From Strobilurus pachycystidiatus (Eukaryota > Basidiomycota > Agaricomycetes > Agaricales > Physalacriaceae): a stretch of DNA of 64,000 nucleotides. A program made the translations under genes and the position numbers. Below the pieces are notes generated by a model. It worked only from the letters and a program-made list of their open reading frames with translations. It was not told the DNA's origin and searched no databases. Each line of letters begins with the position of its first letter. The stretch's first letter is position 1. Shown here piece after piece: positions 12,201-22,863 of the stretch. The stretch is from positions 1,178,001 to 1,242,000 of the forward strand of contig JAHLMK010000013.1 in the NCBI GenBank assembly GCA_019915135.1, read 5' to 3'.

Positions 12201-12749
12201 ACTCTCGTTGGGGGAATCGAAACGGGGTATCGTTTCGATTCAATGAAGATGGCTGCACTTGAGGTAAGTGCCGAGTTTCTTAGTAGTGTTCTAGTATGCT
12301 CAATGGTGCCAAGGCTTGTGAGAACTACGGGATCCGCCCATCCTATCACTCCGGGCATCGATACGAGAACAGTGGGCGGGCTGTGAAACGAACTTGTAAG
12401 TCGTTTTTTTGTTCCCCGGTCTTCACGCTCGTACTTAACGGGTATAGACAACAATCAATCCAATAAACTCGAGAAGGAAGATAAACGAATCATCAAACAT
12501 AACATACGAATCCGAGCTGCCCTGAACAAGAAGGAACGATCTGCCGCCAACTACGAACGTATCACTGCTGATTACAACAACGAGCGCGCACGGCGCGCTT
12601 ACGACTTTGCTCTTCTACAACGACTTCATAATAATGTCCTTGCTGCTTACGCTATATACGAACAGGCCGTGCAATTATGCACTGACGAGATTGAGAATGG
12701 ACTGGCACTTCCACGGGGTACAGGAACTGTTGAAGTAATTACTGAGTAG
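9272..12749 (+). CDS. MULE-like DDE transposase-family protein, ten exons, about 1008 aa
   Basis: Ten exons join in phase: 9272-9950, 10001-10361, 10413-10618, 10669-11088, 11138-11425, 11478-11675, 11725-11997, 12046-12263, 12314-12395 and 12448-12749. The first ~190 residues are Ser/Pro-rich. Then come Cys/His clusters (GAKICPHADRD; SRRPCCPFTHRDADG). The core has Asp in QMDIAFKRVNGYFEF (about residue 628), Asp in VTSDIHSGQAKG (about 710), a C-x2-H block RACRVHGKRN (about 759-762) and Glu in DNVIEAAHSDINQEG (about 847). This order (D, D, CxxH, E) matches Mutator-like transposases. The frame is intact, so it is either active, young or domesticated. It ends 53 bp from the stop of the convergent dioxygenase-like gene. 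The MULE assignment is inferred from motifs, not from a search. Confidence 0.7.
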
Positions 12750-12802
12750 ACAATAGCAAAATAGATGAACATAATTCAAGTGTAGATATAGAAACATCAA
12801 GA

Positions 12803-14723
12803 CTAGTCATTAAGCTGCAAGATTTCACTAAGTTTCGGTAACAGTGCTAACCCAAGCATCCAGCGTCCCGCCTTCTTCGCTTGCATCTCTGCATACTCCG
12901 TTTTGCTATCACTTTTGACCTTCGCCTCAGTCCGAAAGCCGTTGTCAACCCAACGCGCTATGCCACCGGGCAAGAACTGGGTAATCGACATACGTACTTC
13001 ATCGTCGGCAACCGGAACGTTAGAATGAGTAATGGTGGCGGATGGAATGGCGACGGTGCATCCGTGCGGGAACTCCAAATAGACGCCAAGCTCCCATAGG
13101 ATGATGAACCCGCCCTTCTTTGAATTGTGGTTGCCCAAGGCCGTGATTGCACACGAGAAGAACGCTAGGTTCATCACGTCCTTGTGCTTCCATGACCAGA
13201 CGTTCTTTCCGAGATTGAAGGCAACGGTGGGGTATATAGAACGCGACACAAGAGGCGAGACTCCGAGGTAGTCGAACATGGCTTTAACGCGATCACGAGC
13301 GTAGGCATACAATCGTGGAGCCCAGACGCGTAGTCCACCTACAGAGAATCATGAGACTGGATTAGTCAAACTTGAACGAGACTTACCAGATTGGAAGCCA
13401 AGAATGCGGCGAATATTCCTGTCCTCTAGCAGTTCCTCCATAAGTGGAGCAAGTTTACCATTGTCGAGACGAGCTGCGCGGAGCTGGCCTTGACCGTAGG
13501 CATAGCCGACATTGACGGCGGGGAATGGGCCTCGTTTGTGTTGGGTCTGTTTGGGTTTGAATTGAGCACGGCCGGCGACCTCACGCATCTTGGTGAGGGC
13601 GCTGGACGTGGCAACACTGTATGTGGGATCATCAGGCTGACCAAAACAAACGGCGGCGAGGACTCCGTTGCGGTCAAAGATGGCGGTGGGGTTGCTAGAA
13701 ACAGTACAAATTAACCAGCTTTCGAGTTGAAAAGGAACGAACTACTCACCCGCCGTTGGGCCCATTGCACCAGATTGGCCGAAGCCCTAGCGCGTCGAGG
13801 TCTTCTGGAGTATATCGGACGGTCCGGTCCTTGTACTTCGAGGTGAACGCGGTATATGCGCCTTTCTTGACGCGTAGGTTGGCGAGGTCAACGTCCACAA
13901 CCACAGGCTCGTCCATGAGGCGAGCAACCTCTTGAACGGCGTGCGAGTCGGCGTCCGAGCTCCAGAATATGCGATCCTTGGCGGCAAGCTTGCGACGCTT
14001 GCGGCTGAGCCCCTTGGTGCCACTCCGCTCCTCGCGTTCGGCATTGTCGTGGGTGTCCAGGGCGTTGGGGTCTAGAGGGGGTAATGGATCGTCCGACTCT
14101 GGGACGATGTCGATGTCGTCGAGGTGGGTGGGCGGTGGGATACCGTCGTCAGGGTAAGGGAGACGGGCGTCGTGCCCCGGAAGCTGGTCGATGTCAACTG
14201 CGTTCTCAAGCTCAACGGCGATTTGGAGGAGGGGTGAGAGATCGACGTCGACCTGAACGGCCTCAACGACGCGGTTAGGCGCGTAGTAATTGTCGGGGTC
14301 GTTGTAAATGCGGCCACTGCGCGTCTGATGGAGGTCAGTGGCGTCCACTTGAAGGGCACAGTTGAACGCGCACCTTGAGCAGGTGCATGACGGTGAGCTC
14401 GGGGGGGAGAAATTTTTCAGGAAGGCAATGAGGAACTCCCAGACAGCAGCCCAAGACGGTCAGCAGTCAGCGCCGCGTCCTCACCTGGGATGGCGCGTGC
14501 GTACGGCTCGTGCGTCTGGTCAAGGGCGTTGTCAGGGTTCTGCAAGGAGGAGACATACCTTGAGCCGGTACGCTGGTATATAAAGTGGGCCCGCGTCTCA
14601 GTCAACGAACCACATCCAAATAAACAGCGCGTCGCGCTCGTGATGTTTCAAAAGGAGAGCAACGCGCGGCAGGGCAAGAAATTTCTCGAACAGCGGAGTT
14701 CGCCGGCGTGAACCACGAGACAT
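12803..14723 (-). CDS. TET/JBP-like 2OG-Fe(II) dioxygenase family protein (5' end uncertain)
   Basis: The last exon (13338-12803) has the double-stranded beta-helix iron motif: HxD in WKHKDVMN (His codon 13186-13184), a GG turn in KKGGFIILWELG, the distal His in IPSATITHSNVPV and the 2OG-binding Arg in DDEVRMSITQF, then GGIARWVDNGF. This pattern is shared by a large Agaricomycete family that I place with the fungal TET/JBP-like enzymes; the substrate would be a modified base, by inference. Preceding exons are 13694-13387, an acidic exon ending at 13750 (with SRKRRKLA), and a short one ending MHLLK; introns are about 45-55 nt. The first exon (ATG 14723, MSRGSRRRTPLFEK) meets an in-frame TGA at about 14603, so either an intron was missed there or the copy is damaged. 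Confidence 0.65.
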
Positions 14724-14738
14724 AACGTAGTATGTTTC

Positions 14739-14759
14739 CCCATCAGAAATTCTGATGGG
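14739..14759. repeat. 21-bp near-perfect palindrome upstream of the dioxygenase-like gene
   Basis: CCCATCAGAA and TTCTGATGGG are exact inverted copies around a single central A. It lies 16 bp upstream of the candidate ATG at 14723, so it could be a protein-binding site or a transposon remnant. Confidence 0.7.
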
Positions 14760-16055
14760 ATACCCAACCACGACTTAACCACTACCGAACCGCGACGGCG
14801 ACGATGACGAGAACCTCCACAACAATCTCGACGACGGTGGACGGTGGCGTCAAGCGCTGATCCAATGGCAAAGCCGAATCTATTGCGTCCGACGCAACGT
14901 GCGTTCCCTCCTTCATTGCCGCGTTCTTGTAGCTCTTCCGCGCCCAGGAATCCCTACACCTTCCGCTACATGAATCTCATCGGCGTCATCGCACATTATC
15001 TTCCTGTGTGCTGGATGTCGGTCTCGAGTTTACAATCCGGACATACCATGCCGTCGCATGGCACATTGAGAAGGACGCGCTGAACGCGTCTTAGGAACGT
15101 TACGACCCATTGAGTTTGGCGTACAATTTGTCTTGTTCGCGCAAAATGAGTTCGCGGTAATATATGTCTAGTATCATTCCGAGATTCGGTCCAACAAGTA
15201 CCCGGAATAATGGCACTCTGAGGTATTAGAGGCCCAGTCGACTCGAACACACTGAGCATTGCAACTGTATATTGGCACTTACAAGCTAGCAGTCTCAAGC
15301 ACGCGCGACAGGCGTGCACACATTATGGAGGCCTGTGGCGGGAGTTAATCATTTATTTTCCACACGTCTTATAAACAAAACGGTATTATCTAAGAGGTCT
15401 CGACCAGAAGCCAGCCCCAGCACAGCCCAGCCGCCACAATTTGACAGCCAGTGACAGGGAATGGCAGGCGCACCACAATCAGCAGCGATCGAATAAGACG
15501 CTCTTAGTGTTCCCTCCATGATGGGTGTCTGCGAAAGAGGAGCACACGAGGCGATAGTGGAAGAAGCACTTGCTTAAGCGCGCGCTAAAACTTTAGCATC
15601 GATTACATCACCTATTCAGTCCAGGTCCTGAGTTGCTGGGCGCTCAAATAGTGCTCAATATCTACTCATAGAGTCAGACCTTCACACATGGGAGGTCTCG
15701 CCTGTTCCAAATCTTTGGAGAAAGCGGTACCCATCCGTTCCAGTACCTCCGCACTGGGTACCCTTGCCTGAAAGCTTGTAGCGCCAGTAGCTGGACGCCA
15801 TCCACGCCATCCTGGTGTATACAGAGCATGGAGCAAGAGCCCAAAGCGGATGCAATGAAATATGATTCGTTGGCCATGCAGCGAGCTTTTCGATTGCCGG
15901 TGGTTTGTAGTAGGTAACCGACATCTGTAAAGCCCTCGAACCTCATGGTACCCAATCAGGCGCGCCACTTTGCACGTTGAACCTTGATGTTCGATGTTCC
16001 GCTCACAGAGTGTGTTCGAAAGCTACTATATCAATCAGGCGTACCTAAATCGCAG
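14760..16055. other. Intergenic, no gene seen
   Basis: Three overlapping minus-strand frames at 15666-15968 are open at once, which reflects a lack of stops rather than coding. Nothing else stands out. Confidence 0.5.
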
Positions 16056-17499
16056 CTAATCGAACTCTACATTACACTGGAATGCCACTCTCTGTCCAAG
16101 TTGATAAAAGGCGCCATCTGGATCGCAACAGATTCTGTCGACTTTCATCCGTTCGGTATGACAGTCAACGGTGGAAGTGGGGTACTGCAAGACGAGAGTA
16201 ACGGCGCACAAGTCCCTCAGCGCCGGGCTCAGAAGGGCATCTGCGAAGTCTGCCGCGCTGGGACCATCGTATTCCTCCTCTTCGCCTCCGGTAGGTAGAT
16301 AAGGCTGGCGAATGAGGATTGTCACATCGCGAAGGAGAAAAGCTGTGCCCAAAGAGGCAATGTAGGCGTTACACAAGTCTTTACCCATCAGAGAGTGGGA
16401 GAGAGGAAAATGGTCGTCCCAATCGAAAGTGAATACGCGCAATGTCAGAGCTGTAAGATTGTAGAATGGTAGAGGCAGACTGCATAATGCCCCAAGTCAG
16501 TGATAGCGTAAATGAGGACGAGTTTGACACATACAAAGGCGTCCCGATGCTGTCGTCTAAATCAATTTGAAGATCTAAGGACGACAAATTGGTCATGAGT
16601 TCCAGTAGATGGCTGGTGTTCGCCAAGAATTGGCGGGAGTTCTGCTCTGCAAATTCGCTGGAGAGGGAAAGGTGGCGGACCGTGGAGAGGTGCAGAGGGC
16701 ACGGTCGTCGGGTAAGTCCCCGAAGTTCGGCGACGGTCATGCCATAGAGGCTCATATTTCGGAGATCGATGTTGACATGCTTGTACGCTTCAATCTCCTC
16801 GTCCAGCGAGATAGAATTGACCTCCTCAGCCAATTCCTCGAAGAGGGCGCACCAACGCCACGGATACGTGTCCAATGGGCGTCTGTTCGGATATTCCTTA
16901 TCGGTAGTGGGGTACGGGATGTAAGGTGACGTAAGAAACTCCCTGACAAGCGGGAACAGCGCCATGAGCTGGTTGAAATCGCTGCGCTCATTGACAAAGG
17001 CTCCAAAAAAGAGCACGCTCGTGATGCTGTGTCGCGAAAAGAGTCGGGTATAATCCTCCATGTTAAGATTCTCGATCCTCATGAAGCACAGTCCCACCTT
17101 TCGGAGACAGGGTAGACTGGAAAGAACTACGTGGAGTAGCTCCGACGGGACGAACGGTGCAGGTCCACCATGGACTAAGCCGCGTTCATATTGGCGGAGT
17201 ATGTCATCCCTGGGGCCAACAAGAATGATCGCTTCAACTTGCACGGCGAGATGCGCCGATGTTTTCAGCAAACTATCGAAGACATCCAGCCTGGCACCAG
17301 TCGCGGTGAAATCAGCCTGTGTGCACAGGACGACCTGTCGGAATATGTGTTTCTGAGCCCGGGGAACGAATCTCTTGGCAACGAGACATAGAGCGCGAAG
17401 GGATGGGGTGTTCAGCGTGTATCCGCTCTCCCAGTCATAGGTCGGAGCCACCTGGTCGACGATGGCATCGAGGATCTCCTGCGGCAGATCAACAGGCAT
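16056..17499 (-). CDS. F-box-like protein, two exons
   Basis: Exon 1 is 17499-16535, exon 2 is 16479-16056, and the 55-nt intron is GTATGT...GCAG. The N-terminus MPVDLPQEILDAIVDQV is the usual short F-box start of Agaricomycete proteins (LPxEIxxxIxD), followed by LRALCLVAKRFVPRAQKHIF, also typical of that family. The rest has Leu-rich stretches (LSSLPCLRKVGLCF; TNLSSLDLQIDL; FYNLTALTLRVFTFDW) that resemble irregular leucine-rich repeats. Such proteins recruit targets to SCF ubiquitin ligases; the target is unknown. The frame is intact and the C-terminus is Cys-containing (RICCDPDG). Confidence 0.8.
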
Positions 17500-17913
17500 G
17501 TTTCCTGTTCCCGCCTGTCAAAATTGAGCACGCGAGACAAATACAAAGGAGCGAACCGGATGCGGGGTTGAGTGCGATTGATAGCACAGACGACCGTGTT
17601 TATGGAAAAAGGGTAACCCACAGGTACAGATGCTTGTTTTGAATCAAGGGTTCCCTTTTTAGGCATCGAGACGCACCGACGTTACGGCCCGACCTTCCGA
17701 AGGGCTCCATCGACTCTTTGACTCTCTCGATGGGTTTCTCACTCACTCGCAGGCATTACAGAGGTTTGAAGTGAATTAGCTGTGTGAATGGGAACAACGC
17801 GCGATGTTCCAACATGGCACGTGGTCTCGTGCTATTAGAAACAGAGGACCCTGCTCAACAACTCGTAACTTGTCTTCTCCCTTCATCGCCTAGATCACGT
17901 CGGCCCTTCCACA

Positions 17914-18448
17914 ATGACTGCACGAGTTATAGAGGTGTGAACTATCACCTTAGAGTTCGTTTCTTTTCTCCATACTCACCGTCTGCATAGAAATTGAACG
18001 GCCTCCGCCTCGAGGCTGACGGTGCCATTGCACGCGCTGACGAGGCCGAAGCTAAGAACAAGAAGTACGAGCAGCTGCTGCTGGAGAAGGAGCAAGAGAA
18101 CACCGGTCTGCAGCGAAAGGTTCAGATGCTTGAGGATCAGCTCGATCTAGCGCAGGAGAAAGCCAAGCAAAGTGGCGACAAGTGAGCGCCTCAGGCTATC
18201 TACTTGTCGATTACGCTGATGTGCTGATCGGTTCTGAGGTTACGCCAAGTCGATCTCAGTGCGGAACAACTTGAGCGCCAGGTCGCCACGGCTGAGCGGG
18301 ATCGCGATGTGTGGGAGAAGAAGTATGAGGTATGGCGCTCGCCCTCATTCCTCGCTGATCTGAATATTGCTCATAGGATAAGGAGGCTCAATACAAGGTT
18401 TTGAAAGCGGAACTTGACGAGCTTGTCCAGACCATGGAAAATCTTTGA
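17914..18448 (+). CDS. Tropomyosin, short form (124 aa)
   Basis: Four exons (17914-17934, 17991-18181, 18239-18329, 18377-18448) give 124 residues. The start MTARVIEKLNGLRLEAD matches the conserved tropomyosin N-terminus, with a tiny first exon of seven codons. The whole chain is a charged heptad coiled coil (ADEAEAKNKKYEQLLLEKEQ; KLRQVDLSAEQLERQV; KAELDELVQTMENL). It would form a parallel dimer along F-actin cables and affect formin and myosin V function. Fungal tropomyosins are usually about 161 aa; this copy lacks about 37 residues in the middle, close to one actin-binding period. The missing block falls within exon 2. It is therefore a short paralogue or a deletion variant. Expression is not shown. 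Confidence 0.85.
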
Positions 18449-18894
18449 ACTTTATTTGTACAACGCATTGGATATGACGAATCAGATCCTGTACTCTGAC
18501 CAATCATGGTACATACTGGACGGAGGCCTCTAGTCACTACTCGTAACTCGGTAGATCCCCATCTGCTGCCTTCTTAGTTCTGACCTCAATTCCCTACTTC
18601 GTGGCCGGTACAGAACTGATCGATGTAGGCAAGAACACTACTTGCTATAGGATAAAACATGTTACCGCTGTGCAATCAGCAGTGAAGTCTGAACACCTAA
18701 CGCGACCGTCGCGACGATCAAACTATATAAGGCGAAGTGAGATTGAGCATTGACCGATGACTGTTGAGCAAGCAAAATCCAAATGTAAGGAATGCGTGGC
18801 ATTGCGAACCGTCAGATACCGGAGGGGTAAACTTCGACGTTCGCCAGTGGCCAGTGGCCACCCTAGAGAGTAAATCCTGTCCTGTGTGAACAAC

Positions 18895-18900
18895 AAAAAA
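18895..18900 (-). terminator. Pol III T-run terminator of tRNA-Ala
   Basis: Six consecutive T on the transcribed (minus) sense, 17 nt past the tRNA 3' end. Confidence 0.75.
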
Positions 18901-18917
18901 TCATGCCGATGCTTCAG

Positions 18918-18989
18918 TGGACTCTGGGGGATTTGAACCCACGACCTCACCCATGCGAAGGGTGCGCGCTACCCCTGCGCCAAGAGCCC
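18918..18989 (-). tRNA. tRNA-Ala (anticodon CGC)
   Basis: Read on the minus strand the 72 nt fold as a cloverleaf: acceptor GGGCTCT with AGAGTCC, which includes the G3:U70 pair that marks alanine; D arm GCGC/GCGC; anticodon arm CACCC-TTCGCAT-GGGTG with anticodon CGC; T loop TTCAAAT; discriminator A. The T stem GTGGG/CCCCC has one T-C mismatch. There is no intron. A run of six T on the minus strand (18895-18900) lies 17 nt downstream and would end Pol III transcription. Confidence 0.93.
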
Positions 18990-19718
18990 ATATTATAGAT
19001 TCCTTGGAGTGTTTTCTCAGCTGTCAAGGCCGTCGATGGGCCCTGCGAAATTTCGGCGAAAGTCGCCGAACTCTTCCAGCGGATACGGCTTGACCACGAA
19101 CCAAAACGACTTCTTGTGCTAGTCCCTTCTGGTATCCCTAATGAAGCACTGCAAAAAGTCTGAGTGAATCAAGAGCAGATGAAGAGCTGCAGCATGTCTG
19201 CCCGCTTTTCCTCTATCTTCATGTTCCAGAAACCATTGTCCGAACTTCGTGGAACGTCGCTGCGTTCGTCGAACCATACCCAAGAATCTAGGAAAATTTA
19301 GCCCGCACTGTCCTCTCTGTCCTCTCAAAGTGGACTTCCTCCTCCCATCCATTTATGACCATGGAACCTGTCGGTCGCGATTCGATTTCTTGGGTCTTCT
19401 GGAGGTTCTTGGATCCCGCCGTCTTCAAGGTAAACGGGTCCTCCAAGGGTGATCCCGTGGGGCATGTTTCTTTCCACTTGTACGTGTCATCCTTGGTGTG
19501 TGTCGTTGACATGAGACACTCGTAGGAACTTACACAGGATACGGGCATCTCGTCGGCTAGGCATCATAATGATGAAGCTACATTTCGGAATCGCCTCATA
19601 TTCCATTCTCCCTACGAGCGCTGATGAGTGATGCACCGCCCTGAAGGAGTGCTTTTAGCATTGATAAGACGGAGGAAAGTCTGTAGGTGAGCCGGTCTCC
19701 CTCCTTTCGTCCCTTACG

Positions 19719-20571
19719 ATGTTCCAAACCCGAACTTGCCTCATCCTTGTGCTCCTACCCGTTATTCTCGCGGATACTCCGAGGCCAGTCATCACGCCGG
19801 GCCCCACACAACTGCACCCGAGGCAGCTACCAGCATGTGCGGTCCCACTTTCTCTTGGCCTTTTTTGTGTATTGATCAAGTTTGACTGTAGACCTAAGCA
19901 GCGCCCGGAAATACTTGACCAGCTGCCAGAACTCCTGCACCGACGATATCCAGTCCTCCATCAGCAGCAGCCGCTTGTCTATACAATCCGACGACAAGTT
20001 CTGCAACAACTACGGGAATACGGAGGCCGACGGCGATGCGTGTTATGTATGTTGAAGACACCACACCTCCACTTCCTTCCTTTCTTTTTAGCTAATATAG
20101 AGTCCACAGTGCGGCAACCTCATACAAGACCCTGATGCCCAAGTCCCGCTTCTCAAGACGTGCATCCGCGATTCGTGCACAGACATGTCCGACGATGCTT
20201 TTACCTACCTCGGCGTGGGAGAGCCGGCGAAGGTCAGCGCGTTCATAGAGCAGATGGAGACGGCGTGCAGACCGAGTGTAAACGTGTTTAGTCTGACGAT
20301 GTTCCCTGGGGGAAGTGCAAGCAGCGGAGGGAGTTCGACGACAACAAAGCAGTCATCCGGTGATGGGAGTACTAGTCACTCGTCAGTTTCATCGACCGGT
20401 GGCGTATCTGTGTCGTCGTCGAGGCTTTCCTCGTCGTCGTCGACATCTTCCACATCTCCATCGCCGACATCAGACTCGGCCACGACCATCACCATCACAT
20501 CCCCCGACACCGCCTTCATGGCTACGTTGCTTTGCGGGTTCATTGTGGCGTTGACTGTTTATATCCTGTAG
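19719..20571 (+). CDS. Secreted, GPI-anchored small Cys-rich protein
   Basis: Three exons (19719-19836, 19892-20046, 20110-20571) join in phase to 244 aa. The N-terminus MFQTRTCLILVLLPVILADT is a signal peptide. The mature N-terminal part (about residues 40-150) has spaced cysteines (LTSCQNSCTDD; DKFCNNYGN; DACYCGN; LKTCIRDSCTD; METACRPS). A long Ser/Thr-rich stalk follows, and the C-terminus is hydrophobic (DTAFMATLLCGFIVALTVYI), as needed for GPI transfer. It should sit in the plasma membrane or cell wall. No named domain is recognised. Confidence 0.8.
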
Positions 20572-20646
20572 CGTTCTGCTGTATAGTTGTGTTCTCTCAC
20601 TCTCGTACATTCAGTGTACTGTGTTAGTGACTGCAGCGTAATCGAA

Positions 20647-21273
20647 TCAATGAATCTTAATCTTCCTCCCCGCCGACGTCCTCTTCCTCATATCGTCAAC
20701 CTTCGGATACGTTACCGCCAGTACACCGTCCTTCAAGCTCGCTCTAATATCTCTGTCCTGAACCGCATAGGCTGATCGTTAGTATTTGACCTTTCCTCAG
20801 TCGCAAGAATGCGTACCCTCACACTTTGAGGCACCCTGATCGTTCTCTCGAACTTCCCATACCGTCTTTCCCTCACCACGACTTCGTCCTTCTGCTCGCT
20901 CACCTCGCCAGACACAGTCATCCAACCATCATCCGACACCTCAACGTTCACATCTTCGCGCCTCATCCCCGGGAGCTCAAACGTCGCCGTCATGGTCTTC
21001 TTCGAGGAGTCTTCCCTGAGGTCCATCCTAACGCAGATCAAGAGCGACTGGAAAAAGCATGGACTGTGCGTCTCACCTTGCATATGCGTGGTCGAAGGCC
21101 CCGGGCCCGGGGAAGAACGGCGCCACTGGGAAAGCATCGTACCAGCGCGGACTCAGGGCACCTTCCGAGTCCCCATCACGCGGCGGAGAACCGCAGAAGT
21201 ATTCCAGATGGGCGGGAAGCATAAGCCCGCCGAGCGCGAGAGCGTTGAAGTGTCTGCAGAGATAGTTGAACAT
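20647..21273 (-). CDS. Small heat shock protein (Hsp20/alpha-crystallin)
   Basis: The chaperone binds unfolding proteins in the cytosol without ATP. The alpha-crystallin domain begins at RMDLREDSSKKTMTATFELPG, continues with VNVEVSDDGWMTVSGEV and RRYGKFERTIRVPQSV, and after an intron (20758-20816) closes with RDIRASLKDGVLAVTYPK, which has the classic GxL motif. The tail RKIKIH holds an I-x-I motif that docks neighbouring subunits. Upstream, a 49-nt intron (21025-21073, GTGAGA...TTAG) joins an N-terminal arm with WYDAFPVAPFFPGPG. The start at 21273 is uncertain; without that intron the frame could start at 21137. Confidence 0.85.
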
Positions 21274-21466
21274 GATGGTACGTGGTCAAGGATAAATTGC
21301 GGAACGATCGCAAGGAATGGGGAGTTATTTCCCATGAGTCCCTCCAGAAAGAAGAATACAACTTATTACATTTTTCGTTCCCAATGACAAAAAGACTTCT
21401 ACTCTACGATTGATTTTACAACAAATGCCCCAAGATTTTTTAGTCCGTGATGTTGAGAGAAGTGTA

Positions 21467-22863
21467 TCAATGCTTGCCGATGTCAAAGACAACACGGCCG
21501 GCAACCTTGCCCTGCTTGAGACCCTCGTAGACGCTGCGGAATCAATCGTCAGTATGTGGGTGAAAATGAGAAAGAAAAGAATTGTACTTGGGCAACTCCT
21601 TGAGGTCCTTGGAGGAGAAGTGTACCTTTACAAGTCCACGTGCGGCGATGTCGATGGCTTCAAGGGCATCGGCACGGTTACCGACGTACGAGCCGAGAAT
21701 GCTTATGCTCTGGACGGATCGTCAGCAAACGAGTTGGGGAACAGTGAGACGAAGCATACCTTGAACACAGTGAAGAAGATGGACGCCTCGAGCTTCGCCT
21801 CTCCCGGGAGACCGACGGCCATGAGTGTGCCTCCAGAGCGAAGGTAGTCCACAGCCTGGGTGTATCCCGTCGGCGACGCGGTGGTGACGACCGCGGAATG
21901 TGCGCCTTTTCCGCCGGTGATGGCTTTGACGGCGGCGACGATGTCCTTCTCCTCCTTGAAGTCGATCCAGCCCTCGGCGCCAAGCTTGAGGCAGAGTTCC
22001 TTTTTCTCTGCTCCGCTGTCTGGACACGGGATCAATCAATGGGAACCGGGGCAAGGACGGGAAGGAATTGACTAACCGATGGCGATGGGGCGGAGACCGC
22101 GAGCTTTTGCGTATTGGATGGCCAAGTGGCCGAGTCCTCCTCCGGCACCTGGGAGGACGATCCAGTCGCCGAGCTGGGTCTGGCTGTACTTGATCGCGCG
22201 GTAAACGGTGACACCCTGGATGGATGGATGAGCTTTAGTGGAAAGTGAGGTGAAAACGAAAGCGTACAGCGCAGAGAATGGAGGCAGCCTCGTCGGAAGC
22301 AATGTTGTCGGGGATGGGAGTTACATGGTTGACCCAGGAGACCGCGTATTCCTGGAAGGTACCGTCGTGTGTGAATCCGCTAAGCTTGCAATCGGCGCAA
22401 TCTATATGATGATGTCAGGCGCGATGTCGAGATGATGATGAGATGAACGACGCACTCTGCTCGCGTCCGTTACGGCAGTCCTCGCAGTTCAGGCAAGAGT
22501 CCGCGAGCCATTTGATGCCGACGCGGTCGCCGAGCTTGACGGGGGAGTGTGCGGTGTTGGCGCCGATGGCGACGACGATCCCGGCGCCTTCGTGGCCGCC
22601 GATGAGCTGGGACTTTGCTTTCAAAGGCCAATCGCCCAAGGCGGCGTGGAGATCAGTGTGGCAGCAACCTTTAAAGCGATGTTTAGGGAGTGACGAAGGG
22701 GTCGATTAGCGTGCCACGTACCAGTAGCCTCCAACTTGACGAGGCACTCTCCAGGAGCAAGAGCTTCCGGCTGCGTGACGGGGTAGTCCGTCTTGATGGC
22801 GATGCTACCGTCGCTTTCGACGAGGGCGACCTTCTGGGTTTTGGGGATGGTGTACTGGGACAT
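21467..22863 (-). CDS. Zinc-dependent alcohol dehydrogenase (yeast ADH1-like)
   Basis: The enzyme interconverts alcohols and aldehydes with NAD(H). The ATG at 22863-22861 begins [16 protein letters not shown]. After the first intron comes the catalytic zinc site [14 protein letters not shown] and GGHEGAG, then the structural zinc cysteines [18 protein letters not shown]. The coenzyme domain has [20 protein letters not shown], then [34 protein letters not shown] and the end [13 protein letters not shown]. Introns are short; the last (donor at 21587-21582 region) joins [13 protein letters not shown]. About 350 aa, the normal length. The frame is intact with all zinc ligands present. Confidence 0.92.

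Noticed and set aside
14348..14420. Frameshift at a seven-C run in the TET/JBP-like gene
   Set aside because: A 49-nt intron ending GGGAG and another 49-nt intron ending CATCAG keep the frame (VPHCLPEKFLPPELTVMHLL then TRSGRIYNDPDN) without any indel.
15666..15968. Three overlapping minus-strand ORFs open in all frames
   Set aside because: No motif, no splice sites and no codon bias; the stretch simply lacks stops in these frames.
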